This document shows positions 53,201 to 63,296 of a stretch of 64,000 bases of DNA, piece by piece. The position numbers were made by a program, and so were the translations under genes. The DNA is from an uncultured Lachnospiraceae bacterium (GTDB lineage: Bacteria > Bacillota > Clostridia > Lachnospirales > Lachnospiraceae). The stretch's first letter is position 1. Each line of letters begins with the position of its first letter. The stretch spans positions 186,001 through 250,000 of the forward strand of contig ONIO01000001.1 in the NCBI GenBank assembly GCA_900317915.1, given 5' to 3'. The notes under the pieces are model-generated. The model ran no database searches and was not told where the DNA came from. It saw nothing but the letters and a program-made list of their open reading frames with translations.

Positions 53201-55863
53201 CTATTCTTTACCTTATTTTGAATACGGTTTAATTGATTCAATGCATCCAGTGGAGTCATATTGCTAAGATCTAAATCGCGAATCTCTTGAATAATGTCAT
53301 CATCCGTCTCTGTAGCAAAGAAGGACAGTTGCTGGAAGTCCAAATCATCCTCTTCCTTCTTTTTCTTATCCTTCTTCTGTGAAGACACTGCGATGGATTC
53401 TGCAATCTGTGACAGGTCATTATTAGCTAACTGCTCTTGCAGTTCTGTTGCTCGATCAATAACTGCTTCTGGTAGTCCGGCAAGCTTTGCTACTTCAATA
53501 CCGTAACTACGGTCTGCACCGCCAGTTACAATCTTACGAAGGAATACGATTCCATCATTTCCTTCCTTCACAGCGGAGCAATAATTATGAACGCCAGGAA
53601 GCTTGCCCTCTAATTCCGTTAATTCATGATAATGGGTAGCAAATAAAGTCTTCGCACCAATCAGCTTTGGATTAGATACGTATTCGACAACAGCCCAGGC
53701 AATACTAAGTCCATCAAAAGTACTTGTGCCACGACCAATCTCATCCAAAATGAGAAGGGAATCCTTGGTGGCATTCATAAGAATATTAGCCACCTCATTC
53801 ATCTCTACCATGAAGGTACTCTGGCCACTAGCAAGATCATCTGATGCACCTACACGTGTGAAAATACGATCTACAATAGAGATATTGGCAGACTTCGCTG
53901 GGACAAAGGATCCAATCTGAGCCATTAAAACAATCAAAGCCGTCTGTCTCATATAAGTCGACTTACCAGCCATGTTTGGACCAGTAATAATAGCCATTCG
54001 ATTGTCCTTATTATCCAGAATGGTGTCATTATCAATAAAAGTCCCTGCTGGAATCATCTTTTCTACAACAGGATGACGACCCTTTTCAATTTTTAGGGTA
54101 CCATTTTCATTGATTCGAGGTCTACAATAGTGATTCTTTTCAGCTGTAATGGCAAGAGAAATCAACACATCCAGCTGTGACAATGCCTTTGCGGTCTTTT
54201 GGATTCGCTCCACCTGGCTTGAAATCTCAGAAAGGATCTCAAAATAAATCTGATTCTCAAGATGGGTAAGTCGATCCTCAGATCCGAGAATCTTATCCTC
54301 CATCTCTTTTAATTCATCTGTATAGAAACGCTCTGCATTGGTAAGGGTCTGCTTACGAATGTATCGATCCGGCACAAGTTCCTTGTAGGAATTTGTTACT
54401 TCAATGAAATAGCCAAATACCTTATTGTAGCGAATGCGAAGATTCTTAATGCCTGTCTTCTCACGCTCTGTTTCTTCGAGATTTGCAAGCCATGTCTTAC
54501 CATTGGTTCGCATAGAACGAAGCTCATCTACATCAGCCCGATAGCCTTCTCTTAAAATACCACCATCATGAACACTAATCGGAGGCTCTTCTGCAATTGC
54601 AGATTCCACCAACTGATACAGGTCTGACAGTGGATCTAACTGATCATTAATACCACGAATCTTAGCAGAAGAAAAGTTCTCTAAGACCTGCTTAATGCCA
54701 GGTAATACCTGAATGGAATTACGAAAAGCAACCAGATCTCTTGGATTAGCCGTCTTATAAGAAATACGAGTCATTAATCTCTCTAGATCATATACCGGTC
54801 CAAGATACTCTCTTATTTCTTCACGATCTGCAACAGAAGTTAATAAATCCTCTACTGCATCAAGTCGTGCCTCTATATCCTCTTTATTACGTAATGGTTG
54901 CTCAATATCGCTACGCAATCGACGAGCTCCCATCGCTGTTTGGGTATGGTCTAGTACCCATAAAAGAGATCCTCTTTTTTCCTTATCTCGAAGAGTTTCT
55001 GTGAGTTCGAGATTACGTCTACTTGATGAGTCAATCATCATATAGTTACTATCACGATAGACTTCAATATGGGTAATGGTATTTAGATCGGACTTTTGGG
55101 TCTCTTTTAAGTACTGAAAAGTTGCTCCTGCGGCAACAGTGCCAAGGGCTTCATCCTCTAAGTCAAGACTCTTTAATGAAGATACCTTAAAATGCTTGGT
55201 TAATAATCTCTTCGCTAGATCCTCTTCAAAATAATAGTTATCTAAAACGGATACAGAGATATGTCTATGATCCCTTAATTCATCCATATCGATGCCAGAA
55301 ATCTGAAAGGCTTCATTACAGATAATTTCGGTTGGTTTATATTTGTTCATCTCATTTAAAAATGAACGTAAGGAAGACTCTTCGGTTACATAGAAGTCAC
55401 CTGTACTTACATCAGAGATTGCAATTCCAAATCGGTCAGAGACGAAGACAACACTCATAAGATAATTATTTTTCGTCTCATCAAGGCTGGCCGCATCAAT
55501 ATTGGTTCCAGGAGTAACCACACGGATGACGCCACGCTTCACAATGCCCTTGGCGTCCTTCGGATCCTCTAACTGCTCACAGATTGCTACCTTATATCCC
55601 TTATTCACCAAACGATTAATATAAGAATCTGCCGCATGAAATGGAACACCACACATAGGAGCACGCTCTGGTAAACCGCAACTCTTCCCTGTGAGAGTTA
55701 ATTCTAATTCTCGGCTAACAATCTTCGCATCCTCAAAAAACATCTCATAGAAGTCACCAAGACGATAAAAAAGGATTGCATCCTTATACTCTGCCTTCAT
55801 CTTGATATAATGCTGCATCATGGGTGTTACATCGTTAATATTTACGTCTGAAATGTCACTCAT
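53194..55863 (-). CDS. mutS: DNA mismatch repair protein MutS
   Basis: 889 residues in the full MutS order: mismatch-binding domain with the Phe-x-Glu-type FYEMFFEDA near residue 37, connector, lever, clamp, and ATPase with Walker A GPNMAGKST (628-636), DEIGRGTSTFDG and TLFATHYHEL, and a C-terminal dimerisation region. Recognises mismatches and recruits MutL. Confidence 0.98.
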   Translation of the reverse strand: MSDISDVNINDVTPMMQHYIKMKAEYKDAILFYRLGDFYEMFFEDAKIVSRELELTLTGKSCGLPERAPMCGVPFHAADSYINRLVNKGYKVAICEQLEDPKDAKGIVKRGVIRVVTPGTNIDAASLDETKNNYLMSVVFVSDRFGIAISDVSTGDFYVTEESSLRSFLNEMNKYKPTEIICNEAFQISGIDMDELRDHRHISVSVLDNYYFEEDLAKRLLTKHFKVSSLKSLDLEDEALGTVAAGATFQYLKETQKSDLNTITHIEVYRDSNYMMIDSSSRRNLELTETLRDKEKRGSLLWVLDHTQTAMGARRLRSDIEQPLRNKEDIEARLDAVEDLLTSVADREEIREYLGPVYDLERLMTRISYKTANPRDLVAFRNSIQVLPGIKQVLENFSSAKIRGINDQLDPLSDLYQLVESAIAEEPPISVHDGGILREGYRADVDELRSMRTNGKTWLANLEETEREKTGIKNLRIRYNKVFGYFIEVTNSYKELVPDRYIRKQTLTNAERFYTDELKEMEDKILGSEDRLTHLENQIYFEILSEISSQVERIQKTAKALSQLDVLISLAITAEKNHYCRPRINENGTLKIEKGRHPVVEKMIPAGTFIDNDTILDNKDNRMAIITGPNMAGKSTYMRQTALIVLMAQIGSFVPAKSANISIVDRIFTRVGASDDLASGQSTFMVEMNEVANILMNATKDSLLILDEIGRGTSTFDGLSIAWAVVEYVSNPKLIGAKTLFATHYHELTELEGKLPGVHNYCSAVKEGNDGIVFLRKIVTGGADRSYGIEVAKLAGLPEAVIDRATELQEQLANNDLSQIAESIAVSSQKKDKKKKEEDDLDFQQLSFFATETDDDIIQEIRDLDLSNMTPLDALNQLNRIQNKVKNRW

Positions 55864-55882
55864 TTAAAAATAAAACCTCTTA

Positions 55883-57462
55883 CTACTGAACTGTATAGCG
55901 TGCAATTAACTTCTCTGCCATCTTCATTCCATCCATGGCAGCAGACATAATTCCACCTGCATAACCTGCACCTTCACCGCAGGGATAAATACCGTATATA
56001 CTGGTCATACCACAATCATTTCGTGTAATACGAACTGGAGATGATGTACGACTCTCAACACCAGATAAAATTGCATCTGGACGATAAAAGCCATGAATCT
56101 TACGATCAAAAGCTCTCATACCTTCTAAGAAGGATTCCTCTATTTCTGGACTAAAGATGCCCCTTAAATTTGTAAGCGTAGTCTCACCTCTGGTTACAGA
56201 TTCAAACTCGCCGTAGGAGGTAGACACACGATTTTCTTCAAAATCACCTAATAACTGCTGGGGTATCTTGCCCATGCCTAAGTCATACGCCTTCTTTTCA
56301 ATGCTTCTCTGGTATTGAATCGCAGACATTGGATCATCTAAATCGAATTCCTTCTCTCCAATGGATACAACAATTGCGGAATTACAATTCTTAGAGTCTC
56401 TCTTGGAATAACTCATACCATTTACCACAAGGTGTCCATCCTCAGAAGAAGAATTCTCCACATATCCTCCTGGACACATACAGAAGGAATAGACACCACG
56501 TCCATTGGATAGATTGGTAGCTAATTTGTAAGATGCCGTAGGGAGATTCTCATGTAAGATGCCATATTGATGCAGGTTCAACCATTCCTGTGGATGCTCT
56601 ACACGAAATCCAACAGCAAATTGCTTTGCTCGCATAGGAAGGCCCTTATCATACAGCATCTCAAAAGTATCTCTAGCAGAATGACCAATTGCTAGAATCA
56701 AATCCTCACAAGGCAGATACTCTCTATTCGAGGCATCGCCCGAAGACTTCCTTAAATCCTCCACCCAGATTCCTTGAAGACAACAGATACCAGCTTATCA
56801 GTTCCTACATGTGGCTTTGGATCATACATAATCAAAGGATCTGCGCCAAAGTTTACAAAGGTCTTTAAAACAAAGGCATTACGTCCCTCTTTGTCATGAA
56901 CCTGTGTATTCAGCTTCCCATCAGAAAAGGCTCCAGCTCCACCCTCACCAAATTGGACATTGGAATCAGGTTTCAATACTCCTGTCAAAAAAAAGTCCTC
57001 TACATCCTCTGTTCGACTCTCGATGTCCTTTCCTCGTTCAATAAGAATTGGAGATAAGCCATTTAGAGCTAGGATATAGGCTGCAAATAGTCCAGCTGGA
57101 CCAGCTCCAACAACTACAGGATTAGACTTTAATTCCTTATTTGGAGAAGGAAGCTGATAGGTAACTGGTTCATATCTTCTGAGTTTTACTGGGGCGGTCT
57201 TCGTTTTCCCTTTACGATTCTTATTGGGACTTGGATTCAGATACTTCTTAAGAATCCTTTTTTCCAATTGTTCTGGGAGCAGAACAGCGCAGGAATAAGT
57301 GAAATAGATCTCTGGTTTTTTTCTTGCATCAATAGAACGACGAATGATCTCAAATGAGATGAGGTCTCTTTCATCGATTCCTAATTTCTTAATAATCAGC
57401 TGTCTTAGAGCTTGCTTTTGATCTAGGGCATATGGAACCTTTAATTCCAATAATTCAATCAT
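55883..57462 (-). pseudogene. FAD-dependent oxidoreductase (COG2509-like), disrupted by a frameshift
   Basis: Two overlapping minus-strand frames encode adjacent parts of one flavoprotein. 57462 to 56752 carries the N-terminal part with the FAD motif VGAGPAGLFAAY and GEGGAGAFSDGKLNT, then stops (TAA at 56752-56754) just after KPHVGTDKLVSVV. From about 56764 another frame carries the rest, including LAIGHSARDTFEM and GEGAGYAGGI. Comparison with the family from memory suggests that about 15-20 residues plus the frame are lost at the junction. Start ATG 57462 has AAAGGA ahead. Either a true pseudogene or an assembly error; the rest of both parts is well preserved. Confidence 0.8.
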
Positions 57463-57466
57463 ATGA

Positions 57467-58690
57467 TTATCCTTTATATTTATTATTACTTCCAGATAGA
57501 TAAGCGCTGGTCCATGCCCATTGCAAGTTGTAACCACCGCAAAGGCCATTCACATTCACGATTTCACCAGCAAAATAGAGCCCTGGTACAATCTTCGACT
57601 CCATAGTCATAGGATCAATCTCAGATAAAAGCACTCCACCGCATGTGGACTGAGCCTGGGAGAAGTCCCCTAATTCAGTTACCTGAAATTCCAGATTGGA
57701 GAGCATCTGATAGAAGCGATTGATGTCCTCTTTCCTTATCTCCTTAGCCATTGCTTCCGGATTGATTCCCACTTTATTTAAAATGTAAACCAATAATTTA
57801 CGATTCAGTATGCCTAAATATGCATCTGTAATCGTCGTATGGCTTCCCTGATTCTTAGAAATATCCAGAAGATAATCCAAGGTGATATCATCTAAAATAG
57901 ATAAACGAAGTCTAACATCTTGGCCTTCTGTTAAAGGTCGAGAAGCATATAAACTCATCTGAAATCCACAGATTCCAGAGATGCCTGTTTTGGTAAATTG
58001 AATCTCACCACGCGCCTGATTCACTTCACATCCATCTATCAATAGATGGATACAGCCCATTTGTCTTACTCCAAATAGAGAAGAATCATAGTCCTTACAT
58101 ATGAATGGTGTCAAACTTGGCAATGGAGTTTCAATGTGATGTCCGAATTTTTCAAGATAATAATAGCCATCCCCATTGGATCCGGTCTTGGGATAAGATT
58201 TGCCTCCCATGGCGACAATGACACGTTTGCCATGATAGCTATCATGATTTGTTTTAATCAGAAATCCATCTTCTGTTCTCTCAATACCACGAACATTCTC
58301 ATCAAATTGAAGGTTTGCCTTATATTTATCTAGTAAATTTAAAAAGACAGAGACCACAGACTTCGCATCCTGACTAAGGGGATAGAATCCATGATTCTTA
58401 CACTCTGCTGGGATACCAAAATCCATAAAATCTCTAAGTGTATCCTTAAAAGAATAAGCACTGAAAGACAAGATAAGCGCATCCACATCATCGGTGGTGT
58501 AATCTGATGCATGGATCTCATCATGGGTAAAGTTACAGTGCCCATTTCCAGTAATCGATAGCTTATTTCCTGGAGTTTTGCTTTTCTCTAATAGTAAAAC
58601 AGACTCATTATGCATAGCGGCAAAAATGCCGCTGTAGAGACCAGCAGCACCTGCACCTAGTATAATTGTGTCATAAACCTTCTTATTCAT
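57467..58690 (-). CDS. HI0933-type FAD oxidoreductase (YhiN-like)
   Basis: 407 residues. Dinucleotide-binding GAGAAGLYSG at the N-terminus, GNKLSITGNGHCNFTH, GGKSYPKTGSNGDGY and the C-terminal GGYNLQWAWTSAY with the FAD-binding tail. Function unknown, perhaps an NAD(P)-independent dehydrogenase or RNA-modifying flavoprotein relative. ATG 58690 is chosen because the family starts MxKxYDxIILGAGAAG; upstream codons in frame are unrelated. It lies four bases before the disrupted oxidoreductase. Confidence 0.88.
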   Translation of the reverse strand: MNKKVYDTIILGAGAAGLYSGIFAAMHNESVLLLEKSKTPGNKLSITGNGHCNFTHDEIHASDYTTDDVDALILSFSAYSFKDTLRDFMDFGIPAECKNHGFYPLSQDAKSVVSVFLNLLDKYKANLQFDENVRGIERTEDGFLIKTNHDSYHGKRVIVAMGGKSYPKTGSNGDGYYYLEKFGHHIETPLPSLTPFICKDYDSSLFGVRQMGCIHLLIDGCEVNQARGEIQFTKTGISGICGFQMSLYASRPLTEGQDVRLRLSILDDITLDYLLDISKNQGSHTTITDAYLGILNRKLLVYILNKVGINPEAMAKEIRKEDINRFYQMLSNLEFQVTELGDFSQAQSTCGGVLLSEIDPMTMESKIVPGLYFAGEIVNVNGLCGGYNLQWAWTSAYLSGSNNKYKG

Positions 58691-58713
58691 TATGAGAAAA
58701 CCTCTAAGACAAT

Positions 58714-60366
58714 TTATAAAGCATGTAGCTTCTTCGCTAAGCGAACCAGAGATGCTCCCTTCGGAACACGGCGTAGCTCTTCCTCTGTCAATCCACCAAT
58801 TTTCAGGATTACTACAAAGTATACAAGCATTCCAACAAATACACTGATCACGCATGAAAACGCATTGGAACTTACGATGACATAGGTAACATGGTAAACC
58901 ACATAGACAAAGGCACCCATAATAAGAGATGCCAAAGCAGGAAGGACGAATACCTTACTCCAATTGTATCTGGTACCGCTGTACTTATGGACATAATAGT
59001 CATTTAAAACAGCCATTAAGAAACCATCAAAGCAATTGGCTAATACAACTGCATAGATATTCAAATGAAAACCAACCATTAATACGGCGAGTAGAGCCAT
59101 ATGTGCAAACAGCGTAATTAATGAGGTTCGTACTGGAATCCGAATACGGTTAATGCCCTGCAGAATACCACTTGAAAGAGTAGATACTGCAAAGAAAGGA
59201 ATGGAAAGAGATCCAATCATAAGGATTCGAGCAGATAGAATATCTGGGTCACCGAATAGTAACTGCATAATTGGTGAAGCTAAGACAAACATTCCTACTG
59301 TGCAAGGAAGTGCAATCACCATGATAAATCGGGTCACCTGTGAAATCTTACTCTGTACTCCTCGGTGATCTCTCTTGGCAAATGATGCGGAGAGAGCTGG
59401 TACACTTGGCGCCACAAGGGCTGAGGCAACAGAGATTGGCACATTCTGTAAGACGATGTACTGTCCGTTATAGACACCCCACCATTCATGAATCTGATGT
59501 GCGGTATAGTCCTGGGCAACAGCGAGATTCTTAAAGACAATCATCTCTGCAAGGGAAGTAATATTATAAACTGTGGTTGCAAAGATAACAGGAATAATTG
59601 TAGTGATTAAAACTGCAAAGATCGTAGAATAGCTCTCTACGTACTCTCCTCTACGTCTCTTATGTCTTTTTCCATTTTGGGACTTATAGATCATAAATAA
59701 AAAGCCCATAAATAGAAGTGCTGATAAGGCACCGATAGCTGTACCTAAAGTGCCTCCAGCCGCACCATATGCTGCACTGTAGTTCTTCTCATCTCCAAGA
59801 ACTCCTCCTACCTTGGCACCATATGAGAAGAGGTAATATGCAGCGGCTACAGATACCACTGCATTAAAAATCTGTTCAATAATCTGAGAAATAGCTGTAG
59901 GAACTGTGGTACGAAGTCCCTGAAAGAATCCACGTAATACGCCCAGCACCGCTACAATCAAAAGTACTGGAGACAATATACGAAGGGCTATGGATGCAAG
60001 GGGAGTCTGTACCTGTCTAGTGAATAAATCAGCTCCAAAAAACAAAATTACAGATGACAATCCACCAGCAATAATTGCAAAAATCATTGAGCCCTTGAAA
60101 ATTCTTCTGGCATTTTCATATTCACCCTTCGCTTCTCTCTCAGAAATCATCTTAGATACAGCTGTAGGTAAGCTATAGGATGAAATAATTAACAAAATAC
60201 TATAGATGGAATAGGCCGTACTATAATAATCATTTCCTGTCTTACCAATAATCTGGGTAAGAGGGAATCGATATAGCAATCCGATGATACGAGTAACAAA
60301 GGCTGTTACCACTAGGACTGATCCCTGTACAATTATGGAATTTCTGGCTTTCTTTTGATCAGACAT
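58714..60366 (-). CDS. Polysaccharide/lipid II flippase, SpoVB/MurJ-like (MATE/MOP fold)
   Basis: 550 residues, about fourteen membrane segments. N-terminal GSVLVVTAFVTRIIGLLYRFPL and YSLPTAVSKMISE, GFFQGLRTT and the sixth-helix region match SpoVB/YtgP proteins of Firmicutes, which flip lipid-linked peptidoglycan precursors. ATG 60366 has AGAAGAG ahead and is preferred to GTG 60372. SpoVB function would support sporulation, but paralogues occur in vegetative cells. Confidence 0.9.
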   Translation of the reverse strand: MSDQKKARNSIIVQGSVLVVTAFVTRIIGLLYRFPLTQIIGKTGNDYYSTAYSIYSILLIISSYSLPTAVSKMISEREAKGEYENARRIFKGSMIFAIIAGGLSSVILFFGADLFTRQVQTPLASIALRILSPVLLIVAVLGVLRGFFQGLRTTVPTAISQIIEQIFNAVVSVAAAYYLFSYGAKVGGVLGDEKNYSAAYGAAGGTLGTAIGALSALLFMGFLFMIYKSQNGKRHKRRRGEYVESYSTIFAVLITTIIPVIFATTVYNITSLAEMIVFKNLAVAQDYTAHQIHEWWGVYNGQYIVLQNVPISVASALVAPSVPALSASFAKRDHRGVQSKISQVTRFIMVIALPCTVGMFVLASPIMQLLFGDPDILSARILMIGSLSIPFFAVSTLSSGILQGINRIRIPVRTSLITLFAHMALLAVLMVGFHLNIYAVVLANCFDGFLMAVLNDYYVHKYSGTRYNWSKVFVLPALASLIMGAFVYVVYHVTYVIVSSNAFSCVISVFVGMLVYFVVILKIGGLTEEELRRVPKGASLVRLAKKLHAL

Positions 60367-60391
60367 AATCACTCTTCTAATAATTAATCAT

Positions 60392-61531
60392 TTAACGTGC
60401 ATTAAACTCATCTATAGTACCATAGAATACATTCTTATCGGCACATGAATTTTGAATTACAGAGATCCATGTTTTACCAGGATTCAATGTAATCTCCTTA
60501 CCAGATGCATCATAATAGTGGGTAATTGCTGTTGCATTATCCTTCTTCCAAGTGATGTCAATCACTTTACCCTGAGTGAGGTACTTACCGGTTCCACTGC
60601 CTTCCATCTGAAGATTCAAACGATAATGCTCATCATCATAATAAGAATCAGCTACATTCTCTAAGATAATATTGGAATAGGTTAACTGTGTATTGGTAAT
60701 AGCATCAACCTGAGGCTGACCATACTCAAATCTGCTATAGAGTCCTGTCGATGCATCGTAAGTAAAATAAGGCTTATTGTCAAAGAAATACAACTGGACT
60801 GCAGCACATGGGCTACCATCGGAAAGGGTATTTAACGCATCCTGTGAAGCAAAAGTAAAGTGCTTATAATCATCTGCCTTATAGGTCTTCTCAAATCCCT
60901 GTGCGTCAAGACCTGCAATTAGACCAGATGTGCTTGTGTATGCATTATGAGGCTTCTTACGATCCTCGGTACGGTAAAAGACCTTTCCTCCAACGGAAGA
61001 CAGTCCATTTAATTCATCGACATAGCCCTTATCTAATTCTTCCTGTCCCTGTGTACTCTGACCGAAGTGAACATAAACTGCATGGTATTCTGCAGCCAGA
61101 TGAACATAATAAGGACGGCAAGAGCGAACATTGCCAAGACGGTCTAAATTATTATAATTCTCATAGATTCCCATCAGACGAGCAATTCCCCCCTCCGTTG
61201 GACACTCATAAACAATAGATGCCTGGCCGATTCCATACTGAGGAAGACAAGCCTTGGTATTCTCAATCATAATCGCCATAGGACGAATGTTCTTTTCTTC
61301 GTCGGAAACAGGTAAACCTGTTAATACACTCGTTGTGGTTGGTGTAGTATCTACAACCACGTTATTCGTGTTTTTCACTTCGTTTTTTTTCTTTCTTGTC
61401 TTCTTTTCCGTGTCCTTGCCACCTAATACTAGAATTGCAAGAATCAGGCCAATTACAAATACTGCTAGACAAGATGCAATCAAAAGTATTCTCTTATTCT
61501 TTTGATTCCTCTTCTTTTTCTGCTTAGACAT
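60392..61531 (-). CDS. DUF3048-domain protein (YerB-like), membrane anchored
   Basis: 379 residues: short basic N-terminus, membrane segment (about 15-36), Lys/Asn/Thr-rich linker, then two DUF3048 lobes with RPMAIMIENT, YECPTEGGIARLMG and NVRSCRPYYVHLA. Role unknown, extracytoplasmic. ATG 61531 has GGAGG eight bases before, inside the ybeY coding end; the longer frame upstream lies within ybeY. Confidence 0.9.
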   Translation of the reverse strand: MSKQKKKRNQKNKRILLIASCLAVFVIGLILAILVLGGKDTEKKTRKKKNEVKNTNNVVVDTTPTTTSVLTGLPVSDEEKNIRPMAIMIENTKACLPQYGIGQASIVYECPTEGGIARLMGIYENYNNLDRLGNVRSCRPYYVHLAAEYHAVYVHFGQSTQGQEELDKGYVDELNGLSSVGGKVFYRTEDRKKPHNAYTSTSGLIAGLDAQGFEKTYKADDYKHFTFASQDALNTLSDGSPCAAVQLYFFDNKPYFTYDASTGLYSRFEYGQPQVDAITNTQLTYSNIILENVADSYYDDEHYRLNLQMEGSGTGKYLTQGKVIDITWKKDNATAITHYYDASGKEITLNPGKTWISVIQNSCADKNVFYGTIDEFNAR

Positions 61532-61532
61532 C

Positions 61533-62042
61533 TTAATCCTCCACTGTGTCTCTGTTGATCTGAAGTGCTTCCATAATGCGCTTCTGTTCTGCTTCCATCT
61601 CAATTCTCTCATCATCTTCCATGTGATCATATCCCATGAGATGTAACATACTATGACAAATTAAAAATGCATATTCTCTTTTCAGAGAATGACCAAATGA
61701 CTCTGCCTGCTCTCTTACATGATCTACCGAAATCACAATATCACCAAGCATTGCTTCTCCACTCTCTGGGGAAAAGAAATCATCGCAATCCTCTAATTCG
61801 GAAAAGTCACCTGCAGAAGGGTACTCAATTAAAGGAAAAGACAGAACATCTGTCGCTCGGTCAATGGATCGATAGGTTCGATTTAATTCATGAATGGCTT
61901 CATCATCTGTTAAAGTCAAATCCACTTCTGCTTCATAAGGGAACTCTTCTATGGATAAAGCAGTCTCGATTACCTCTCTACCAACTGCCTCTGCATCAAA
62001 TGGAAAGTCTGCTTCCACTTCATCTGAAAAACGTATTGTCAT
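61533..62042 (-). CDS. ybeY: rRNA maturation endonuclease YbeY
   Basis: 169 residues. Metal-binding HSMLHLMGYDHMEDDE at about 129-144 (HxxxHxxxxxH pattern) and NRTYRSIDRATDVLSFP. Processes 16S rRNA 3' end and helps ribosome quality control. Follows the PgpH-like gene and phoH in the usual phoH-pgpH-ybeY order. Confidence 0.96.
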   Translation of the reverse strand: MTIRFSDEVEADFPFDAEAVGREVIETALSIEEFPYEAEVDLTLTDDEAIHELNRTYRSIDRATDVLSFPLIEYPSAGDFSELEDCDDFFSPESGEAMLGDIVISVDHVREQAESFGHSLKREYAFLICHSMLHLMGYDHMEDDERIEMEAEQKRIMEALQINRDTVED

Positions 62043-62057
62043 TTGATATCCTCTCTA

Positions 62058-63296
62058 TTATGCAAGTATATCTTCTTTTACTAACAGATCTCGGACTGCT
62101 AAGTATTGATTCATGCTTAGACCACACTCATCATACATCCCCTTGGAGGAGTAATCATTCAAGGTCTGATAAACCACCATATCCTGATTCCAGCCATTAT
62201 GCATAGAGTCTCTATCTAAGCTCTCTACTCGAGTGACAACTGCATCCACCATCTGTACAATGGCGGATTCCATCGTCTGAGGCTTTCTCTGAATACCCTC
62301 ATACTCATAGACAATTCGAATCACCTCTTCTGGGAAGAGACGATCCTCCATTTCTCGAACTGCATTCATGGTTCCTTCGCCATCGTAGATTTTTCCAAGG
62401 CGATAATATAAACCAGCAGCCTCACACAGATTCTCATCCTTACCAATGAGGCGAGCAGCTCTTTTAGAGAAATAGGAAACCCGAAGTGCATGATCATATT
62501 CACTAAGGGAATAATGCTTCATATCCATTAATAGTGAGTACTCATGATCTGTAATATTGGCATAATTCACTTGCTTTTCAACAAATGGTCTTTTTGCAAT
62601 CCAACCATAAAATAGACAAACGAATAGGGTAATCCCTAGGCTAACAAGCAGAAAAATAAAAAGTCGGTTTATATTTCTCTCATGATTAGCCAAATAATCG
62701 AACCCATAAGGAACAAAGGCGCCAGTTACAAATAACATCATGTATAAATGAAGATTCTTGATCCTTGGTTCAAACCGGCGGCCAAATAACCATGCTGCAA
62801 CCGCTGTTCCAAAGAGAATCTGAATCATATTGCCATAGACACTGTAGATCCCCAGGCCTTTAGTAACGGATAAAATAAAGGCATCAAAAATCCCAATTCC
62901 AATGGTAATCCCACCACTTAAGAAGGGATAAATCAAAAATGGTAATAGAAGAAATATACTGATTCTCCCTGGTAGGAATCTCTGACAAATCACAAGAATC
63001 CATTGCATAGTCATAAAAAATAAGAGGGAGCGATAGCCTGTACCTGAGTAGATCCTCTGGTTATGAATCCGATTGGATAATGTGATTCCTAAAAACAAAG
63101 CACCGAAAACGATAGATATAAGAATTGCAATGATTCCATCATCCAAGAGAATATTACTTGTCATTAGCATAAAAGAAACAGCGGCTGCTGAAATAATGGC
63201 AAGAATAATCATGGTAAGGACTCTTGGAAAAGAGATACTACGATCTTCTGGATTTTGCAGTTTTTTGTTTGTCCTGTTTCTTTTCATACTCTTCAT
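62058..63296 (-). CDS. Truncated, degenerate PgpH-like (7TM-HD) membrane protein
   Basis: About 412 residues with roughly eight membrane segments followed by an HD-type helical domain. Position between phoH and ybeY marks it as the counterpart of PgpH/YqfF, the cyclic-di-AMP phosphodiesterase. Two differences stand out: the large extracellular 7TMR-HDED domain is absent, and the HD core is altered. YDHALRV keeps the first His (about residue 266), but the HDxGK motif reads YRLGK (about 295) and the later HH motif reads EYEG. Hydrolase activity is therefore unlikely. Start uncertain (ATG 63296 or 63287), both inside the phoH end, without a clear ribosome binding site. Confidence 0.8.
   Translation of the reverse strand: MKSMKRNRTNKKLQNPEDRSISFPRVLTMIILAIISAAAVSFMLMTSNILLDDGIIAILISIVFGALFLGITLSNRIHNQRIYSGTGYRSLLFFMTMQWILVICQRFLPGRISIFLLLPFLIYPFLSGGITIGIGIFDAFILSVTKGLGIYSVYGNMIQILFGTAVAAWLFGRRFEPRIKNLHLYMMLFVTGAFVPYGFDYLANHERNINRLFIFLLVSLGITLFVCLFYGWIAKRPFVEKQVNYANITDHEYSLLMDMKHYSLSEYDHALRVSYFSKRAARLIGKDENLCEAAGLYYRLGKIYDGEGTMNAVREMEDRLFPEEVIRIVYEYEGIQRKPQTMESAIVQMVDAVVTRVESLDRDSMHNGWNQDMVVYQTLNDYSSKGMYDECGLSMNQYLAVRDLLVKEDILA

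Noticed and set aside
57468..57549. N-terminal extension of the disrupted FAD oxidoreductase upstream of 57462
   Set aside because: These codons lie inside the end of the preceding flavoprotein gene; ATG 57462 has its own AAAGGA ribosome binding site.
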